DNA from: Kiritimatiellia bacterium
GTDB lineage: Bacteria > Verrucomicrobiota > Kiritimatiellia > RFP12 > UBA1067
DNA: 9,328 bases
Direction: 5' to 3'
Assembly: GCA_024405335.1 (NCBI GenBank)
Contig: JAKSOX010000062.1
Span: 1-9,328 of the forward strand
Numbering within the stretch: position 1 is the first letter of the stretch; each line of letters begins with the position of its first letter. The position numbers were made by a program, and so were the translations under genes. Of the stretch, positions 1 to 6,739 are shown one piece after another. The notes beneath the pieces are model-generated. The model was not told the DNA's origin. It searched no databases and saw nothing but the letters and a program-made list of their open reading frames with translations.

Positions 1-328
1 AGCCGGCGAGCACCACGGTGGACTGCCCCAGCCGCTGGCGCGCCTCGCGTTCGGCGCGCGACCGGCGGCGGTTCGCCGCCGCCGCGACCGCGCAGACGAC
101 GGCCAGCGAAAGACACGATCCCGCGAACGCGGAAGCGGGCAGCGTGAACGCGCCCAGCGCGGTCCAGCCGAAATGGAACGCCGCCGCCACGAAAAGCGAA
201 GCGCCGCCGGTCAACCCCAGCACGTAGGGTTCCGCCAGCGGATTGCGCAGCACGCTCTGGAGCGTCGCGCCGGAAAGCGACAAAAGCGCCCCCACCACGA
301 ACGCACCCGAAAGCGACAGCGCCGTCAT
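1..328 (-). CDS. FecCD-family ABC transporter permease, N-terminally short, 3' end outside window
   Basis: This is a polytopic inner-membrane permease for iron-siderophore, haem or cobalamin uptake (BtuC/FhuB/FecCD family). The 109 visible residues are hydrophobic and contain the family signature GATLQSVLRNPLAEPYVLG at about residues 19-37, followed by a Gly/Ala-rich membrane helix and an Arg-rich cytoplasmic loop near residues 90-105. The ATG at 328 lies 7 nt after the stop of the sugar kinase gene, with no clear Shine-Dalgarno sequence. The frame is open upstream only to a stop at 371-373 and offers no other start. Family members normally carry about 50-60 residues before the signature, including the first membrane helix and an R-x-PR motif; here only about 18 residues precede it. 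The gene is therefore truncated, frameshifted or an unusual short form. The family call is firm, but the substrate cannot be told and no ATPase or binding protein for it is visible. Confidence 0.85.
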   Translation of the reverse strand, partial: MTALSLSGAFVVGALLSLSGATLQSVLRNPLAEPYVLGLTGGASLFVAAAFHFGWTALGAFTLPASAFAGSCLSLAVVCAVAAAANRRRSRAEREARQRLGQSTVVLAG

Positions 329-335
329 CGCCGGA

Positions 336-2003
336 TCAGCGGATGCGCAAGCGCGCCGCTTCGCGCTCCATCAAGTGGTGCGTGAACTCGGAAAGCGCGG
401 GCAACGCCGCGACGTGCGCCGCCGCGTGGAGCGACTCCAGCGCGCGCGGCACGTGTTTGGAAAACTGCGGCTGGCCGGCGGACGCCAGCCGCCCGAACGC
501 GCCGAGCGCCTGGACGAGCCGCTGCACCGCCGCCTCCGCGAGGCACGGCGCGGGGTAGAGCTTGACCAGCTTCGCGCGCGCGGACTGCGGCATCGGCACG
601 TAGGGGTCGTACAGCAGCGAAGCGACGTCGTAGGCGGCGGCGCCCATGCGCATGCCCTGGAAATCGATGAACACCGGCTCGTCGCGTCCCTTGCGGTACA
701 GCACGTTCGAACTCTGGAAATCGCGGTGCACCAGCACCTGCGGCGTCGCCAGCAGTTTTTTGGCGACGGCCCGCAGCTCGGCGCGGGCGCCGTTCGGGAG
801 CCCCGCCTCCATCGCCCAGCGTCCCTTCACGGCGTGGGTCTCGAAGAGGTCGTGTTCCCAGGCGTAGAGATCCGCGTCGAACGGCTTTTCGAGCGTTGAC
901 GGATCGGCTGGCGCGGCGTGGAATTTCCGGAGCGCCTCGAGGACTGGCGCGTAGAGCTTCACGAAATCCGCTCCGGCGGCGTTGGCGCGGTCTTCCAGCG
1001 AACCGCCGTCCAGCTCCTCGAGCGCCAGCACCTTGTGCGCGGGCAGGTCGGCAAGCACGCCGGGAACGGGAACGCCCGCCGTGTCCAGAAACTCCGCGTG
1101 CGAAGCGTAGCGCGCGTTTTCGGGACGCGCCGCGTCGTCGTAGGCAATGGCGATCAGCGTTTCCCTGGCGTTGTCCAGCCGCCAGAACGCGCGGTCGCTG
1201 CCGCGGGCGCACAGGAACTCCGCGCCCGCTTCGTCCCGATTCCACCCGAGTTTTTCGCACAGCGCGTCGAGCCGGGCGTCGCCGTAAAGCGACAGCGGCT
1301 GGGGTCCGGCGTTCACTTCGCGGTAGGACGCGATCGTGCCCGCGTCGCACCAGAAGGAGTCCGGCTCGTCCACGCCCACCACGAATTTGCCGGCCGTCCA
1401 GGCGGCGTTCTCGTAGGCCTGCACGATCGAGCAGAACGGCTCCGGCGGCAGAAAGCCGATCACCGCGGGCGACAGCAGCGCCACGCCGCAATACGTCCAC
1501 GTGCCGTCGACGCCGGGGTCGTCGCTTTTCCAGTTGCAGATGCGGCCCTCGGGATCGGCCTCGATCGTGCGCGGGCCGCGCGTGCTCGTCCAGCAGGCGG
1601 CGAAACGGCCGTTCGCCGCGAACGCCTCTTCGATCGGTTCCGGCTCGAGGTCTTCGATCACCACGTCGCCGTTCACGAGCCAGAAGTCGTCCGCGCCGAT
1701 CCAGCCGGCGAGCGGACGCAAAACGCCGCCCGTGCCGAGGATCTTCTCTTCGCGCGAAACGAACACCTTCACGCCCGCCTTGCCGTCCGCGGCGTATTCC
1801 TTCACGAAGGCCTCGACCTGGTCCGCCAGATGGTGCGCGTTCACGGCGATTTCGGAGACTCCCCAGGACACGAGCATGTCCAGCACGCGTTCGAGCATGG
1901 GCTGGCCCCACACGGGCAGCAGCGGCTTCGGCCGCGCGTCCGTGAGCGGTTTGAGCCGCGTGCCGAGTCCCGCGGCGAGCACTATCGCCTTCTTCACCGC
2001 CAT
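336..2003 (-). CDS. Bifunctional sugar-1-phosphate nucleotidyltransferase / sugar kinase fusion (MurU-AmgK-like)
   Basis: This 555-residue cytoplasmic fusion has two enzyme domains. Residues 1 to about 235 form a nucleotidyltransferase: the pyrophosphorylase loop GLGTRLKPLTDARPKPLLPV (12-31), NGD at 111-113 and WCDAGT at 218-223, as in MurU. Residues from about 245 to 555 form an aminoglycoside-phosphotransferase-fold kinase: HRDFQSSN at 426-433 (catalytic Asp428) and metal-binding IDFQ at 446-449, as in AmgK. In Pseudomonas, AmgK phosphorylates MurNAc or GlcNAc at the anomeric position and MurU transfers UMP to give UDP-MurNAc, bypassing de novo synthesis. One chain could therefore carry out both recycling steps. 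The ATG at 2003 gives the family N-terminus; it overlaps the end of the upstream gene by 10 nt and has only a distant AAGG as ribosome binding site, suggesting translational coupling. Another sugar substrate, or a choline-like one, cannot be excluded. Confidence 0.85.
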   Translation of the reverse strand: MAVKKAIVLAAGLGTRLKPLTDARPKPLLPVWGQPMLERVLDMLVSWGVSEIAVNAHHLADQVEAFVKEYAADGKAGVKVFVSREEKILGTGGVLRPLAGWIGADDFWLVNGDVVIEDLEPEPIEEAFAANGRFAACWTSTRGPRTIEADPEGRICNWKSDDPGVDGTWTYCGVALLSPAVIGFLPPEPFCSIVQAYENAAWTAGKFVVGVDEPDSFWCDAGTIASYREVNAGPQPLSLYGDARLDALCEKLGWNRDEAGAEFLCARGSDRAFWRLDNARETLIAIAYDDAARPENARYASHAEFLDTAGVPVPGVLADLPAHKVLALEELDGGSLEDRANAAGADFVKLYAPVLEALRKFHAAPADPSTLEKPFDADLYAWEHDLFETHAVKGRWAMEAGLPNGARAELRAVAKKLLATPQVLVHRDFQSSNVLYRKGRDEPVFIDFQGMRMGAAAYDVASLLYDPYVPMPQSARAKLVKLYPAPCLAEAAVQRLVQALGAFGRLASAGQPQFSKHVPRALESLHAAAHVAALPALSEFTHHLMEREAARLRIR

Positions 2004-2803
2004 TGCATGCGCTGCCTTTGCATTTTGATTTTGGGTTCTTCCAGTCCCAGCGCGTACCACGTTTCGCCGACGCCGGAATTGTTGAAGTGCGCGACGCGGT
2101 TGTTCGCGAGCGCTTCGCGGTTCGCCTTCAGCGTCGCGTCGTCGGAATTCTTGAGCGCCTCGTTGAGCGCCTTGAACGCGCGGTCGATTTCGTTCTTCTG
2201 CACGAGAATCCAGGACCACGTGGCGGCGACGAGCACGTTCTGGTTGTAGCGCAGGCGGCGAACCGCCTTCGCGTAGACCTTTTCGATCGCCTCGAGCGGC
2301 TCGCCCTTCATGTGCATGCGGGCCATCCTCATGGCGGACATCGTGGGATCCAGAAAGAGCGCCTTGTCCATCAGGTCGTCGACCTTGCGCCATTCCTTGA
2401 TCATCCAGAACAGCTGGAACTGCGCCGTCGCGATTTGGCGGCGCATCATCGGCACCCAGCGGTCGAACTTGTGGAGCGCTTCCGTTTTTTCGAGCGCCAT
2501 GAGCACGTACTTGCGCTGGTCCGCCGCCATTTCGGCCTGGGCGGATTTGACGGAATCCGGCGGGCGCGTCATCCAGCGGCGGGACTTCGCCTCCATCGCC
2601 TTCTTCGCCTCCACCAGCACCTGCTGCACCTGCTCCATGCCGGCCTTGACCTTCTTCTGGACGAAAATTCCGCCCGCGATCTGGGCGGCGGCGAAACCGG
2701 CCAAAGCGGTCAACAGGCCGCCGACCGGACCGGATGCGTCCAGCCCCCAAAGCGACCCGCCCAAAGCCAATCCCAAAACAGCGGACAACAAAACCGAATA
2801 CAC
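1994..2803 (-). CDS. Membrane-anchored helical (TPR-like) protein of unknown function
   Basis: I do not recognise this 269-residue protein. It opens with two hydrophobic segments (about residues 2-20 and 26-48) separated by a short Asp/Gly turn, which should form a membrane hairpin. The rest looks cytoplasmic and almost wholly helical: a charged, possibly coiled-coil stretch (50-110), then helix pairs reminiscent of tetratricopeptide repeats (about 130-152, 170-183, 187-220), and a C-terminus with the motif NNSGVGETWYALGLEEPK (241-258). I chose the GTG start at 2803 because GGAAAGGA lies 9 nt upstream and it puts the membrane segment at the very N-terminus. A TTG at 2854 would add 17 polar residues and overlap the preceding stop. 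It sits between the sensor phosphatase/kinase and the sugar kinase fusion and overlaps the latter by 10 nt, so co-expression is likely. A scaffold or adaptor role is a guess. Confidence 0.7.
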   Translation of the reverse strand: MYSVLLSAVLGLALGGSLWGLDASGPVGGLLTALAGFAAAQIAGGIFVQKKVKAGMEQVQQVLVEAKKAMEAKSRRWMTRPPDSVKSAQAEMAADQRKYVLMALEKTEALHKFDRWVPMMRRQIATAQFQLFWMIKEWRKVDDLMDKALFLDPTMSAMRMARMHMKGEPLEAIEKVYAKAVRRLRYNQNVLVAATWSWILVQKNEIDRAFKALNEALKNSDDATLKANREALANNRVAHFNNSGVGETWYALGLEEPKIKMQRQRMQWR

Positions 2804-2812
2804 GTCAACCGA

Positions 2813-2820
2813 TCCTTTCC
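2813..2820 (-). promoter_or_regulatory. Ribosome binding site supporting the GTG start at 2803
   Basis: GGAAAGGA on the minus strand, whose AGGA core (2813-2816) ends 9 nt before the GTG at 2803. It is what decides the start of the membrane-anchored helical protein in favour of GTG 2803 over the TTG at 2854. Confidence 0.6.
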
Positions 2821-2832
2821 TATTCGCGGCCT

Positions 2833-2845
2833 GCCGGCAACCGGC
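2833..2845 (-). other. Short perfect hairpin after the phosphatase/kinase stop codon
   Basis: GCCGG-TTG-CCGGC is a 5-bp GC stem with a 3-nt loop, starting just after the TGA at 2847-2849. It lacks a following U-run, so it is unlikely to terminate transcription efficiently. It could protect or attenuate the mRNA between the signalling genes and the rest of the operon, or be chance in GC-rich DNA. Confidence 0.3.
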
Positions 2846-2846
2846 T

Positions 2847-5138
2847 TCAGCCAAACACTTTCCTGAACGAAAACTTGTTGAACCCGTCCTCGAAGCGGTA
2901 AGACACGTCGTCCATCAACTTCTTCACCATGAGGATGCCCAAGCCGCCGATTTCGCGTTCGTCGGCCGAAAGCGTGATGTCGGGATCGAGATGTTCCAGC
3001 GGATTCCAGGGCGAACCCGAGTCGATCACGGTGAACCGCGCGGCCTTCGGATCGCGCGCCAATTCGATTTGCAGCGAAACCCGGGGCGAACCCGAATACG
3101 AGCACACGTTCGTGAGGATCTCGTCCAACGCCACGAGCATGTCCGATTTCGCGTCGTGCGGGCACCCGAACTCTTCGAGCTTCGCTTCGGCGAACGCGCT
3201 GATTTTCGGCATGGATTCGAGCGTCGCGGACTCTTCGGTTCCGCAGATTTCGGGCCGGCCGCGGTAGCGGAGCGCGAGCATGGTGATGTCGTCGAACTGC
3301 GACGCCGAACCGGCGAAGGCGTCGACGGCGCTGCGGACGAACTGGCACACGTCCTGGGGTGGCGCCAGTTTTCCGGGCTGCGGGTTGAAATGCCGCATGC
3401 CGCAGACGCATTCGCCCCGCAGCACTTCCTCGAGCCGCGATTCGCCGAACATTTCGTGCGTCACGTTGTTCGCTTCGGTCACGCCGTCCGTGTACAGGAA
3501 CAGCAAGTCGCCCGGCACGAGCTTCGTTTTGTTGACCTTGTAGACGACCCCGTCCATGGCGCCGAGGAACAAACCGGAAACGGCGTCGACGGGCGTCAGC
3601 GTTCCGTCCTGGTGGCGGACGTACGGCGCGTTGTGGCCGGCGTTCACGTAGGAGAGTTCGCCCGTGTCCTCGTCCAGGACGCCCACCCAGCAGGTCACGA
3701 ACATTTCGGCCTCGTTGCCTTCGCACAGGCGCGCGTTCGTCTCCGCGACGGCGTCGGCCAGGTCGCTCATCGACATGACGCAGCTCTTCAGCAGCGTCTT
3801 GGCCTTCATCATGAACATCGCCGCGGGAACGCCTTTGCCGGAAACGTCCGCCACGATCAGCGCCAGCCGGTTGTCGCCGACGTAGTAGAAATCGTAGAAG
3901 TCGCCGCCCACGTCGCGCGCGGGATCCATCCGGGCGAACACGTCCATCTTGAGATCGCGCGGATACGGCGGGAAGATCACGGGCAGCGCCGTGCGCTGAA
4001 TCGAATGCGCCATCGTCAGATCTTCGGCGTTGCGGCGGTTTTCCGCTTCGCGCATGGCCGAAAGCTTGCGGTTGGAAGAAATCATCCGGAGCAGCAAAAA
4101 GCCGAACGCCACGAACGCCACCAGCAGCAGAACGGCGACCAGCGCCGTCGTCGTGCGGTTGACGGAGCGGTTCGCCGACAGCGACAACATCGTGCCGACC
4201 ATCATGTCGCCGATATGGCACGCGCGCAACGCGCACTCTTCGCCGCCAAACCGCAGACGCATCGTCTTGGCGGTGAAATTCTTCAGGGCGGCGTTGACGT
4301 CGGGCGTCGGCGGAATCGCCGCCAAAATCTTGTCCAAGTCGAAATGCAAATCGGCCCGCAGCCGCTTGCCAGTCCAGACGGCATGGGCGGCCTTGGCACG
4401 CGGCGCGATTTCGCCGTTTTCGTCAAACGGACATCGCGCCAAGGCGTCCGCGCGGGCGTCCATGACCACGCGGTAGTCGTCGCCCTCCCGGCGCGCACAG
4501 AAAAAGAACCCGGTGTCTTTCTCGCCGTACGTCCACCCGCGCATGACGGCGGTGAACACGTCCGAGGAGTGCCGGATGTCGTAGCCGACCTGCAGAAAAC
4601 CGGGACGGTCCTTGAACGGCACACCCAGATATTTCCGGCAGCAGTCCGGGTTCGCGGCGCCCGCGCGAAACGGCTCGGAATAAGAATCCGTCACGCCGTT
4701 CGTCAACACCATGAAACGCTCGGACGCGCCGCTCAACTTGCCGACGGCCGCCACTTCGTCGTCCGTGGAAACCACGATGCGGCCGTCTTCCGCCACGACG
4801 TTGATTTCATCCAGGCCGGCGAGCCCCGCCCATTGCCGCAATTGCGCCTGCGACACGGTCGACGTGGATGCTTGGATCTGGTTGCGGATCCAAGAAGCGC
4901 CGAGCCCCAATCCGTAGTCGGCGAATATGTTGAATGAAATCGCGAAATCCGTCGTGCAATAATCCATTTCGCCCATGGACCGCACGTCGGCGGCATGGTG
5001 CTGCGCAAGACCGACGGCCACGACGATGAGCGCGTAGGCCAGAACCAACGACGTCGCAACGCGAAACCACCACCTGGAAACGGCGGAATCGCCGGTGCCG
5101 TCGGCTTGCGGACCGTTGCGGATGGAAGTGTCGTCCAT
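2847..5138 (-). CDS. Membrane sensor with SpoIIE/PP2C phosphatase and RsbW-like kinase domains (partner-switching regulator)
   Basis: This 763-residue signalling protein has a membrane helix at about 27-47, a periplasmic sensor region at about 48-330 and a second helix at about 331-351. The sensor region has several cysteines (61, 166, 167, 214, 236, 302, 307) and a Cache-like stretch around VVAEDGRIVVSTDD (114-127). A linker leads to a PP2C/SpoIIE phosphatase at about 385-625, shown by RDVGGDFYDF (408-417), DVSGKGVPAA (431-440), NAGHNAP (499-505), YTDGVTEA (549-556) and FDD (615-617), with the metal-binding aspartates present. A GHKL ATPase domain follows at about 640-760: N-box LDEILTN with Glu673 and Asn677, DSG at 706-708 and GGLGILMVKK at 731-740. 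The phosphatase should activate, and the kinase inactivate, a STAS protein, the obvious partner being encoded 7 nt upstream. REC-PP2C-kinase fusions such as HsbR and CrsR are comparable, but here the input is transmembrane. The ATG at 5138 lacks a strong ribosome binding site. Confidence 0.92.
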   Translation of the reverse strand: MDDTSIRNGPQADGTGDSAVSRWWFRVATSLVLAYALIVVAVGLAQHHAADVRSMGEMDYCTTDFAISFNIFADYGLGLGASWIRNQIQASTSTVSQAQLRQWAGLAGLDEINVVAEDGRIVVSTDDEVAAVGKLSGASERFMVLTNGVTDSYSEPFRAGAANPDCCRKYLGVPFKDRPGFLQVGYDIRHSSDVFTAVMRGWTYGEKDTGFFFCARREGDDYRVVMDARADALARCPFDENGEIAPRAKAAHAVWTGKRLRADLHFDLDKILAAIPPTPDVNAALKNFTAKTMRLRFGGEECALRACHIGDMMVGTMLSLSANRSVNRTTTALVAVLLLVAFVAFGFLLLRMISSNRKLSAMREAENRRNAEDLTMAHSIQRTALPVIFPPYPRDLKMDVFARMDPARDVGGDFYDFYYVGDNRLALIVADVSGKGVPAAMFMMKAKTLLKSCVMSMSDLADAVAETNARLCEGNEAEMFVTCWVGVLDEDTGELSYVNAGHNAPYVRHQDGTLTPVDAVSGLFLGAMDGVVYKVNKTKLVPGDLLFLYTDGVTEANNVTHEMFGESRLEEVLRGECVCGMRHFNPQPGKLAPPQDVCQFVRSAVDAFAGSASQFDDITMLALRYRGRPEICGTEESATLESMPKISAFAEAKLEEFGCPHDAKSDMLVALDEILTNVCSYSGSPRVSLQIELARDPKAARFTVIDSGSPWNPLEHLDPDITLSADEREIGGLGILMVKKLMDDVSYRFEDGFNKFSFRKVFG

Positions 5139-5145
5139 CGCGAAC

Positions 5146-5445
5146 TCACACGAACGTGAGCAACGGCGAGAAACCCGTGAGATCGAGAACCTTTTTCACC
5201 GTGGCGTTGACGCCGGCGAGTTTGAACGAACCCTTGCGCGCCGACATCGTCTTTTGCGCCATGAGAATGACGCGCAAGCCGGCGGAGGACACGTATTCGA
5301 GTTCCGAAAAGTCGAAAGTCATGTCCATGACGTCGGCGGCCAAACCTTTGACCTCGGCGTCCAATTGAGGCGCAGTCGCCGTTTCCAGACGCCCTTTCAC
5401 GACGACGTTGAGAACCGAACCTTCTTTTGTCTTCACGATTTCCAT
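5146..5445 (-). CDS. STAS-domain anti-sigma factor antagonist (RsbV/SpoIIAA/HsbA-like)
   Basis: This 99-residue single-domain protein is the usual length for the family. It has the STAS hallmark FDFSELEYVSSAGLRVIL at about residues 44-61. By alignment with SpoIIAA Ser58 and RsbV Ser56, Ser53 is the expected phosphorylation site. In partner switching the unphosphorylated form binds and sequesters an anti-sigma kinase (or another target); phosphorylation releases it. The ATG at 5445 gives a canonical N-terminus (MEIVKTKEG); a longer upstream reading would add 39 residues that do not look like a STAS N-terminus and would run into the chaperone gene. A weak G-rich ribosome binding site (5454-5458) lies 8 nt upstream. 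It sits 22 nt after the chaperone gene and 7 nt before the phosphatase/kinase, which is probably both its kinase and its phosphatase. Confidence 0.93.
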   Translation of the reverse strand: MEIVKTKEGSVLNVVVKGRLETATAPQLDAEVKGLAADVMDMTFDFSELEYVSSAGLRVILMAQKTMSARKGSFKLAGVNATVKKVLDLTGFSPLLTFV

Positions 5446-5467
5446 GGCATTGACCCCCGTCAAAAAA

Positions 5468-5932
5468 TCAAACTTGCATGAACGAACCGTCAAACGCCGG
5501 CATCTCCTGCTCCGCGGCGGACTTGACGCCGGCATCGGCGACCGGGCGGTACTCGGCCACAAGCTTGCGCCACGTTTCCAGCGTGTTCACGAATTTCTCG
5601 AGCACGGCCGAGAAACTGTCGGCGTCCAGCAACGGCAACGGGTCGCAGCGACACAAAAACAACTTGCCCGTGTCGGCTTCCCGGGAAATGGTGGCGCCGG
5701 ACGTTCCCTGGAAAAGATGGTTCGCCGCCAACGCCGCCTCGTAGAGCGCCGTGGGATTTTCCGGCGGCGGTTCGCCGATCTCCGCGAAAACGCACACCAT
5801 CTGCAATTCCGGCAACTGCTGGACGACCACCTGCATGTCGTCCACGGCAAGCTGGCACACGCCTTCCGCATCGGGCGCGAGTTCGATGCCGATTTTCCCG
5901 CCCAACGCCTTTATCATCGTTTCAAAATCCAT
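5468..5932 (-). CDS. CesT/Tir-type (type III secretion) chaperone family protein
   Basis: This 154-residue acidic protein has the class I type III secretion chaperone layout: an N-terminal helix (MDFETMIKALGGKIGIEL), a strand with AVDDMQVVVQQL (29-40), a strand with QMVCVFAEIGEPP (44-56), the helix ALYEAALAANHLFQGT (62-77), the strand pair GATISREADTGKLFLCR (79-95), then a long C-terminal helix (about 103-128) containing FVNTLETWRKLV. Such proteins dimerise and hold effectors or translocators ready for export; some family members instead act in regulation. A 24-residue tail follows, rich in Ala and Glu. The ATG at 5932 is preferred: AAGGA lies 8 nt upstream, and an ATG at 5956 would overlap the predicted -10 box. 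It is the first gene of the downstream cluster, ahead of the STAS gene. No secretion genes are in the window, so the client is unknown. Confidence 0.82.
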   Translation of the reverse strand: MDFETMIKALGGKIGIELAPDAEGVCQLAVDDMQVVVQQLPELQMVCVFAEIGEPPPENPTALYEAALAANHLFQGTSGATISREADTGKLFLCRCDPLPLLDADSFSAVLEKFVNTLETWRKLVAEYRPVADAGVKSAAEQEMPAFDGSFMQV

Positions 5933-5940
5933 ACACGCGT

Positions 5941-5945
5941 TCCTT
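5941..5945 (-). promoter_or_regulatory. Ribosome binding site of the chaperone gene
   Basis: AAGGA on the minus strand, 8 nt before the ATG at 5932. It fixes the start of the CesT-like gene and excludes the ATG at 5956. Confidence 0.65.
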
Positions 5946-5957
5946 GTTTTGCGCATG

Positions 5958-5985
5958 ATTGTACCACAACGTCGGCGTTTGTGGA
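5958..5985 (-). promoter_or_regulatory. Probable sigma-70-type promoter for the chaperone-STAS-phosphatase operon
   Basis: A -10 box TACAAT (5958-5963, 5/6 to consensus) is preceded by a 16-nt spacer and a weaker -35 candidate TCCACA (5980-5985, 4/6). Transcription would start near 5950, giving a leader of about 19 nt that contains the AAGGA ribosome binding site. It lies in the only substantial intergenic gap of the window, which is also more AT-rich than its surroundings. Prediction from sequence only. Confidence 0.5.
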
Positions 5986-6023
5986 ACAGAAATTACGACC
6001 ATGTGTTAAAATCATCTTCGCTT

Positions 6024-6049
6024 GCCGCTTGCATTTTGAGCAAGTCGGC
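6024..6049 (-). terminator. Bulged hairpin after the DedA gene, possible terminator
   Basis: GCCG-A-CTTGC, loop TCAAAAT, GCAAG-CGGC gives a 9-bp stem with one bulged A, 10 nt past the DedA stop codon. The only T-rich stretch (GATTTTAA) lies about 10 nt beyond the stem, so it is not a textbook intrinsic terminator. It could instead be an RNA 3'-end stabiliser or help Rho-dependent ending. Confidence 0.4.
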
Positions 6050-6059
6050 AAAGGCGATT

Positions 6060-6737
6060 TCAAACGCGTTCCGGCCGGCGGCGCATGACGAGTTTGGAAA
6101 CGGCCGCGTAGCCGACGCCCAAAACGACCGCCCCGAGGACGATCCACGCGAGGTGCGCGTCCACGAGCGCCTTGCCGCGGTGGACGAGTTCCACGTACGT
6201 GACGTCGCCCGCGCCGCGTCCGATGGCGTAGCCAGTGAGCGCGAGCACCACGTTCCAGACGCCGGCGCCCAATCCCGTGAACAGCGTGAACGCGCCGAGC
6301 GGCATCCGGGAAAGCCCCGCCGGTATCGAAATGAGCTGGCGGATCACGGGCACCAGCCGGCACACGAACGTGGTGGCCGCGCCGTAACGGTTGAAAACTT
6401 CTTCCGCCCGGTCGAGCGCTTCGGGTTTCACGAAGAACCACTTGCCGTATTTGCGCAGGAACGGCTCCCCGAGCTTCGCCGAAAGCCAATAGTTGAAATA
6501 CGCGCCCGCAAGCGACCCGGCCGTGCCCGCGACGACCGCCGCAACGAGATCGGGCACGGGGGAGCCGAAGGTGAGTTCGCCGCGCGCCGCGAGGAATCCG
6601 GACGGCAGCATCACGATCTCGCTCGGGAACGGAATGAACGAACTTTCCACGGCCATGAAGAAAAACGCCAGCGCGAATCCCCACGTGGGCGCGTAGGCGG
6701 CGATTTGGTCGAGATGGGCGGCGAGTTGGTCGAGCAT
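6060..6737 (-). CDS. DedA/VTT-family membrane protein
   Basis: This 225-residue integral membrane protein matches the DedA (VTT domain) family in length and motifs: ESSFIPFPSEIVMLPSGFLA (31-50) with acidic Glu31 and Glu40, the Gly-rich GTAGSLAGAYFNYWLSAKLG (71-90), and CRLVPVIRQLISIPAGLSRM (126-145) with Arg127 and Arg133, spaced like the functionally required arginines of E. coli YqjA. C-terminal helices follow and the chain ends in a basic RRRPERV. DedA proteins support membrane homeostasis, and some flip undecaprenyl phosphate or phosphatidylethanolamine; which applies here cannot be told. The ATG at 6737 has AGGGAGA 6 nt upstream. An ATG at 6743, forming an ATGA overlap with the ABC ATPase stop, is the alternative and would add two residues. 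It appears to be the last gene of the upstream cluster. Confidence 0.92.
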   Translation of the reverse strand: MLDQLAAHLDQIAAYAPTWGFALAFFFMAVESSFIPFPSEIVMLPSGFLAARGELTFGSPVPDLVAAVVAGTAGSLAGAYFNYWLSAKLGEPFLRKYGKWFFVKPEALDRAEEVFNRYGAATTFVCRLVPVIRQLISIPAGLSRMPLGAFTLFTGLGAGVWNVVLALTGYAIGRGAGDVTYVELVHRGKALVDAHLAWIVLGAVVLGVGYAAVSKLVMRRRPERV

Positions 6738-6739
6738 GG

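Larger units (their letters stand above)
5933..6059. other. Intergenic region between the two gene clusters
   Basis: This 127-nt gap is the longest non-coding stretch in the window. It holds the hairpin at 6024-6049 and the promoter elements at 5958-5985. I see no ORF, repeat or RNA gene in it. Confidence 0.7.

Noticed and set aside
918..2249. A 443-codon plus-strand open frame opposite the MurU-AmgK fusion
   Set aside because: Low-information Arg/His-rich translation, no family motifs, and it crosses the boundary of two well-supported minus-strand genes.
2804..2854. Upstream TTG start (2854) for the membrane-anchored helical protein
   Set aside because: It would add a polar 17-residue leader before the membrane helix and overlap the previous stop; the GTG at 2803 has a well-placed GGAAAGGA.
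2710..4236. A 508-codon minus-strand frame inside the phosphatase/kinase gene
   Set aside because: It is an Arg-rich out-of-frame reading of the phosphatase/kinase, with no motif of its own.
2310..4937. An 875-codon plus-strand open frame opposite the sensor phosphatase/kinase
   Set aside because: Its translation is Arg/His/Val-rich with no recognisable domain, while the minus strand carries clear PP2C and ATPase motifs over the same bases. Long antisense frames are expected in GC-rich coding DNA.
5933..5956. Longer start of the chaperone gene at ATG 5956
   Set aside because: It nearly abuts the predicted -10 box and has no ribosome binding site, while the ATG at 5932 has AAGGA 8 nt upstream and the normal family N-terminus.
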